Positions 15,077 through 18,279 of a stretch of DNA of 18,279 bases are shown piece after piece (within the stretch, counting starts at the first letter, position 1; every line of letters begins with the position of its first letter). The DNA lies in assembly GCA_003022505.1 (NCBI GenBank), contig PXTQ01000025.1, forward strand, positions 1 to 18,279, read 5' to 3'. The stretch is from Bacteroidetes bacterium QS_8_64_10 (GTDB lineage Bacteria; Bacteroidota; Rhodothermia; Rhodothermales; Salinibacteraceae). A model generated the notes under the pieces. The model ran no database searches. It saw only the letters and a list, made by a program, of their open reading frames with translations, and was not told where the DNA came from. The position numbers and the translations under genes are program-made.

Positions 15077-15549
15077 GGGGGAATGGGGGAAAAGGGCGAG
15101 TGGGGAAAGGTGAATGGGGAAGGGACAACAGGGAAAAGCTATTTCTTTTCAGAGAGCGGATCAAAGGAGCATTTTGCTTTCGGAAGTGATCTACTCTCGC
15201 GTGTTTTGCAAAGCCGTTTCGTTCAAAAAGCCAAGCCGGTTTGCAAGGATGATCTGCGTCTCGATTTCTGTCAACGAACCGCGTGCCATGCGCAAAAAAC
15301 GCACGTAATCTTTCGTTGGCCGTCGTCCCCATCCCTCGGCAATGTTAGCCGGAACGGAAACGGCTGCACGTCGCCCAAACTTTTCAGCTTTGGGGAATGA
15401 CTTCGCGATCTCATATATCTGCTCCGTCAGAGCGATTCCCTGTTCCCAAACCTCCAGGTCTCGATAGCTGTTGATCTGCTCACTTCGGCCCATCACTTGC
15501 CCCTCATTCCTTCCTTTACCGCTTCCCCTTTCCCTCTTCGCCATTCGCC
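15063..15549. mobile_element. Candidate mobile element: heptad inverted repeats around a four-helix-bundle gene
   Basis: A 487-base unit. Both ends read inward as GGCGAATGG. The left arm (15063-15139) is 11 unbroken 7-base units of A/G type (GGCGAAT, GGGGCAA, GGGGGAA, GAATGGG and similar). The right arm, read on the minus strand (15549-15494), is 8 unbroken units (GGCGAAT, GGCGAAG, AGGGAAA, GGGGAAG and similar) and stops exactly at the ATG of the internal gene. The ends abut the der start and the EcsC stop. I see no target duplication and no transposase. Calling it mobile is inference from the ends and the cargo. Confidence 0.65.
15138..15493 (-). pseudogene. TIGR02436/S23-type four-helix-bundle protein, decayed
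   Basis: From the ATG at 15493 an intact frame of 100 residues ends at TAG 15191-15193. It shows the family pattern: SYRDLEVWEQGIALTEQIYE (9-28), KSFPKAEKFG, RRAAVSVPANIAEGWGRR (41-58), TKDYVRFLRMARGSLTEIET (60-79) and ILANRLGFL (82-90). Three lesions show. About five residues normally present between KFG and RRAAV are missing. The TAG interrupts before helix 4. After the TAG the reading continues as ITSESKML and then, in another frame, LIRSLKRNS (15164-15138), the usual end of the family. The related Avd protein of diversity-generating retroelements binds nucleic acid and reverse transcriptase; many family members are known as intervening-sequence proteins of 23S rRNA. Any role in moving the repeats is inference. 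Confidence 0.8.
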
Positions 15550-16370
15550 TAACCGCGCCGTTCTTTGTGCTCCAGGTGGAGCGCGCGGGCGAGCATGTAC
15601 GCCGTCTGGCCCGTCTCGGCGGTGAACCAGTAGTTGACGCCCGCGCCCACGGCAGCCCCGGCCACCGGCACGGTTTGCGCCAGCTTGCGCCCCACGATGT
15701 TCTTGGCGATCTCACGCGGCAGGTTGCGGCTCTGATCACGGAACGTGCCGGAGGGCGCGCGGCTCTGGTACTCGCCACCCGAAGCCAGCGACGAGGCCGC
15801 CACGCTGATCTCGCGCATGGCCTCGTTCTTGGCGTCCTTCGTGCCGGCGGCAGCCGCATTAAAAATATTCAGCACCAGAAACCGGTAGGCCGGACGACGC
15901 AGCGGAAAGCCGTAGGACGCTGCGATCTGCTGGATCAGGCGCAGGTTGATCGTAAACAGCATGGGAATGTCGGCGGCCATGAGTACCGCTCCGCCCATGC
16001 CCGTGCCGCCGCCCTCGATGGCTGCGAGCACCGCGTTCTCGGTAAAAAACGAGCGCGCCAGCGGATCCAGATCCGCGAGCGGTTCCTCGCGCAGCGCCTC
16101 GATGGAAGCGAGGCGCAGGTCGTGCTCACGGGCGCGAGCGAGCAGATCCTCGTCCTCGTGGGTCCACTCGGTGGCGTCATTGAGCGTGGACAAAAAGTTC
16201 GTGATGCGGTCGGTGGCGCGGTCGCGGGTGTCGTCGGGGACGGCGCGCTCGGTGGCCCAGTCGAGCGGACGGGCGGCCAAGTCGAGCGCCTGCATGGCGA
16301 GGGAGGCGTCCCCGCGCAGCCAGTCGTCGATCTCGCGGCGTGCTTCTTTTTCGTAAGCGTTCAGGGGCAT
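15549..16370 (-). CDS. EcsC family protein
   Basis: A 273-residue protein from ATG at 16370. The core IEGGGTGMGGAVLMAADIPM (119-138), then INLRLIQQIAASYGFPL, is the EcsC-family block (PF12787). A second hydrophobic glycine-rich segment near the C-terminus (QTVPVAGAAVGAGVNYWFTA) fits the family pattern. EcsC was named from the Bacillus ecs operon, where it is next to an ABC transporter, but its biochemical function is unknown; here no transporter is adjacent. The N-terminal 100 residues are charged and helical. The TAG stop touches the end of the mobile element at 15549. UppP is upstream on the same strand. Confidence 0.88.
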   Translation of the reverse strand: MPLNAYEKEARREIDDWLRGDASLAMQALDLAARPLDWATERAVPDDTRDRATDRITNFLSTLNDATEWTHEDEDLLARAREHDLRLASIEALREEPLADLDPLARSFFTENAVLAAIEGGGTGMGGAVLMAADIPMLFTINLRLIQQIAASYGFPLRRPAYRFLVLNIFNAAAAGTKDAKNEAMREISVAASSLASGGEYQSRAPSGTFRDQSRNLPREIAKNIVGRKLAQTVPVAGAAVGAGVNYWFTAETGQTAYMLARALHLEHKERRG

Positions 16371-16374
16371 GAGA

Positions 16375-16454
16375 ACGTATTTCGTATTGCGTAAAACGTA
16401 ATGCGTAAAACGAAAAAGAAAGCGCCTTTACGCAATGCGGAATATGCATTACGC
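16375..16454. repeat. ACGTAA-type heptad hairpin (copy 3 of 3)
   Basis: The left arm has six unbroken 7-base units (ACGTATT, TCGTATT, GCGTAAA, ACGTAAT, GCGTAAA, ACGAAAA; 16375-16416). The right arm (about 16427-16454) is the inverted type: TTTACGCAATGCG and GCATTACGC. The loop AAGAAAGCGCCTTTACGC resembles copies 1 and 2. It starts 5 bases upstream of the EcsC start codon and lies between EcsC and uppP. Confidence 0.85.
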
Positions 16455-16477
16455 AGCCTGATCGAAGCGCCGCGCGC

Positions 16478-17275
16478 TCAAATAAAGAGCAACCCAAGCC
16501 CGCCGACGATAAACAGGTAGAAGGCGAAGTAATGCAGGTTGCCCCGGCTCACGAGATCGACCATGGCGTTAATGGCGAAGATGCCGCTGACGTAGGCGGT
16601 CAGCGTGCCGACGATGAGCGGGACGAGAGTCGCGGTTAGGCCTTGCTGGTATACGTCGTAGCCGTCGATGAGCGCCGCGCCCAAGATGATGGGCACGCTC
16701 ATCAGAAACGAGAAATCCGCTGCCTTGCGGTTTTCCACGCCCTGATACAGCGCCGTGCAGATCGTAGAGCCGGAGCGCGAGATGCCGGGCAGCATCGCAA
16801 AGGCCTGGGCGCAGCCGACCACGAACGACTTGAGCGGCGACAGGCGGCCCTCCGGGTTGCGCCGGAGCAGCGTCAGGAGAAGCAGCACGCCCGTTACCAC
16901 CAGCATCCCGCACGTCAGGCGCGGCCTCTCAAACGCCCCGGTAATCTGGTCCTGAAAGAGCACGTACGCAATGCCCGTCGGCACGATGGTAATCGGAATG
17001 AAGACGACGAAGCGGTATTCGTCGTTGTGCTCGTAGCGTTCCCGGAAGTTGCGGAACGTAAACGCCTCGCGCAGGATGCGCCCGATGCGCTGGCGGTACA
17101 CCGTGATGATACTGAGCACCGTGCCGAAGTGCGTGAACACCTCGAAGGTCACGTCGCCCGCCGATTCCAGCCCCATGAAGTACTGACCCAGCACGAGGTG
17201 GCCGGACGAGGAAATCGGTAAAAACTCGGCAATGCCCTGAATGAGGCCCAGGAGCGCAGCTTGCCACCAGCTCAT
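16478..17275 (-). CDS. uppP: Undecaprenyl-diphosphatase (UppP/BacA)
   Basis: A 265-residue integral membrane protein of normal length. The two family motifs are present: QGIAEFLPISSSGH (residues 13-26, with catalytic E17) and PGISRSGST (163-171, with R167). Eight or so hydrophobic segments follow the UppP pattern. It removes a phosphate from undecaprenyl diphosphate to recycle the lipid carrier of cell-wall synthesis; overexpression of this family gives bacitracin resistance. The start ATG at 17275 is preceded at once by a short GATT-type heptad tract. Confidence 0.97.
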   Translation of the reverse strand: MSWWQAALLGLIQGIAEFLPISSSGHLVLGQYFMGLESAGDVTFEVFTHFGTVLSIITVYRQRIGRILREAFTFRNFRERYEHNDEYRFVVFIPITIVPTGIAYVLFQDQITGAFERPRLTCGMLVVTGVLLLLTLLRRNPEGRLSPLKSFVVGCAQAFAMLPGISRSGSTICTALYQGVENRKAADFSFLMSVPIILGAALIDGYDVYQQGLTATLVPLIVGTLTAYVSGIFAINAMVDLVSRGNLHYFAFYLFIVGGLGLLFI

Positions 17276-17569
17276 GGCGATGTTCGATTGGCGATTGGTG
17301 ATTTCGGAGTGGACGCAACGTAAGGAGCAGCGCGCTCATTTGTAAACGATCGCGCATTGTTGGCGGCTTTTTGGCATTCTGGCGCTTCTCACGCATCAGT
17401 ATCCGGTGAACCACGACCGACAGCTGACGAGTTCTGGGCGTTCACGCGGTCGCCGGCCATCTGTGGCTTATTCGCAATCACTTGCTGCGCGTCGTGCGTT
17501 TTCGCATTGGAGCAGTAAGGGCGACTACACCGGATTACCTCTCCCGCCCGCGCTCCCCTTCTCCCGTGC
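17276..17569. other. 294-base gap with two heptad tracts, no gene seen
   Basis: Next to uppP, 17283-17317 repeats TTCGATT, GGCGATT, GGTGATT, TCGGAGT. Next to the NFACT gene, 17531-17572 read on the minus strand gives TGAGCAC, GGGAGAA, GGGGAGC, GCGGGCG. The two tracts do not match each other, so they may be remnants of different elements. The middle contains no convincing coding frame, terminator or promoter. Confidence 0.6.
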
Positions 17570-18279
17570 TCAACCGGGTAGCCCCGGCTCCACCATCACG
17601 TCGTCTTCGTACTCCACGCGCACCGCACCCGGCGGCGCTCCGCTTGGACTGGTGACGTGCTTGCGCCGCGCGACCATGACGGGGGCTGTGCCGTGCCCGC
17701 GCGCCTTGCTGAAATGTGCCGCCACCGCCGCGGCCTCGTGCACCACGCGGCGCGGCGGCTCGTCGTCGCGATTCTTGAGGCGCAGCACCGCGTGCGCTCC
17801 GGGAACGTCCCGCGCGTGCATCCAGAGGTCGTACTTTTGCGCGTGGTGAAACGTGAGGTCGTGGTTCTGCTGCGCGTTGCGCCCGACCCACACCTCGTAG
17901 CCGCTCGCCAGCCGGATGCGCCGGAACGGCACGCGCTCTACGCCTTCGTCTTTTTGTCCGGCGAACGCGGCCAGCGCGTCTTCCTCGCGCTTGCGAAACT
18001 TCTTGAGCGCGTCCAGCCGGTCGATGGCGCGTAGCTCGCCCAGCAGCCGCTCGGCCTCGTCGGCGCGCTCACGCGCTCGCTCCAGACGTTGTTCGGCCTC
18101 CTCCTGCGCCCGGCGCGCGCTCCTTGCTTTGTCGTAGTAGCGCTCGGCGTTCTGGACTGCCGATTGCGCCGGATCCAGCGGAATCACGACCTCCTCGCCG
18201 TCACCAAACAAATCCGGCAGTGTGGTTTTTTCCGCGCCGGCGGGCACGTCCTGCGACGACGCCATCAGCAGGTGGCCGA
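17570..18279 (-). CDS. RqcH/NFACT family protein (Rqc2 homologue), C-terminal part
   Basis: Open to the right window edge; about 236 residues are visible, ending at TGA 17570-17572. The visible part starts GHLLMASSQ, followed by LDPAQSAVQNAERYYDKARS and a charged coiled coil (about residues 50-105: EEAEQRLERARERADEAERL). The NFACT-R (DUF814) domain follows with GYEVWVGRNAQQNHDLTF, KYDLWMHARDVPGAHAVLR. The family includes bacterial RqcH, which joins obstructed 50S subunits and recruits tRNA-Ala to add C-terminal alanine tails to stalled chains. The N-terminal NFACT-N domain with the D-R motif is outside the window, so activity cannot be judged. The stop codon is the first triplet of a heptad tract. 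Confidence 0.92.
   Translation of the reverse strand, partial: GHLLMASSQDVPAGAEKTTLPDLFGDGEEVVIPLDPAQSAVQNAERYYDKARSARRAQEEAEQRLERARERADEAERLLGELRAIDRLDALKKFRKREEDALAAFAGQKDEGVERVPFRRIRLASGYEVWVGRNAQQNHDLTFHHAQKYDLWMHARDVPGAHAVLRLKNRDDEPPRRVVHEAAAVAAHFSKARGHGTAPVMVARRKHVTSPSGAPPGAVRVEYEDDVMVEPGLPG

Noticed and set aside
13640..15400. A 586-residue plus-strand open frame
   Set aside because: It lies antisense to der, whose motifs are intact; long antisense frames are expected at this GC content.
17406..17849. A 147-residue plus-strand frame in the gap before the NFACT gene
   Set aside because: Most of it is antisense to the NFACT gene and the rest is proline- and arginine-rich low-sense translation of repeats.

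Overview
The window is a GC-rich chromosomal segment that reads like a member of the Bacteroidota/Rhodothermota group (Rhodothermales-like). Three things suggest this: a secreted protease with a C-terminal type A type IX secretion (T9SS) sorting domain, almost no Shine-Dalgarno sequences before the starts, and several short GC-rich outer-membrane barrel genes. This placement is inference from gene content; no taxonomic marker was compared.

Layout, left to right: a zinc-free quinone oxidoreductase (partial, minus) and a small lipoprotein (minus); a divergent 895-residue secreted HExxH metalloprotease (plus); an SDR oxidoreductase, a Uma2-type nuclease-fold protein, GTP cyclohydrolase I (folE) and a 6-pyruvoyl-tetrahydropterin synthase/QueD homologue (all minus); hinT, a broken outer-membrane barrel gene, coaE and a D15/Omp85-type barrel gene (plus); a FabG-like SDR, tRNA-Gln(CTG) with a strong terminator, a PlsC-type acyltransferase, GTPase Der, a decayed four-helix-bundle gene, an EcsC-family protein, UppP and the C-terminal part of an RqcH/NFACT protein (all minus). 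Most genes are housekeeping. FolE and the QueD homologue catalyse consecutive steps from GTP towards queuosine or a tetrahydropterin. PlsC, FabG and UppP belong to membrane-lipid and envelope synthesis.

The striking feature lies between the genes. Nearly every intergenic junction carries short degenerate repeats with a strict 7-base period, usually as two inverted arms that could fold into a hairpin. The sequence of the heptad differs from locus to locus but is shared by the two arms of one locus. The longest copy (15063-15549) has matching ends (GGCGAATGG), heptad arms of 77 and 56 bases, and between them a decayed gene of the TIGR02436/S23 four-helix-bundle family. I read it as a small mobile element, and the 60-120 base hairpins elsewhere as gene-less relatives. 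These repeats touch gene ends: they contain or abut the stop codons of the protease, both SDRs, folE, the QueD homologue, coaE, the D15 barrel, EcsC and RqcH. They also supply the apparent start or first residues of der, the QueD homologue and the broken barrel gene.
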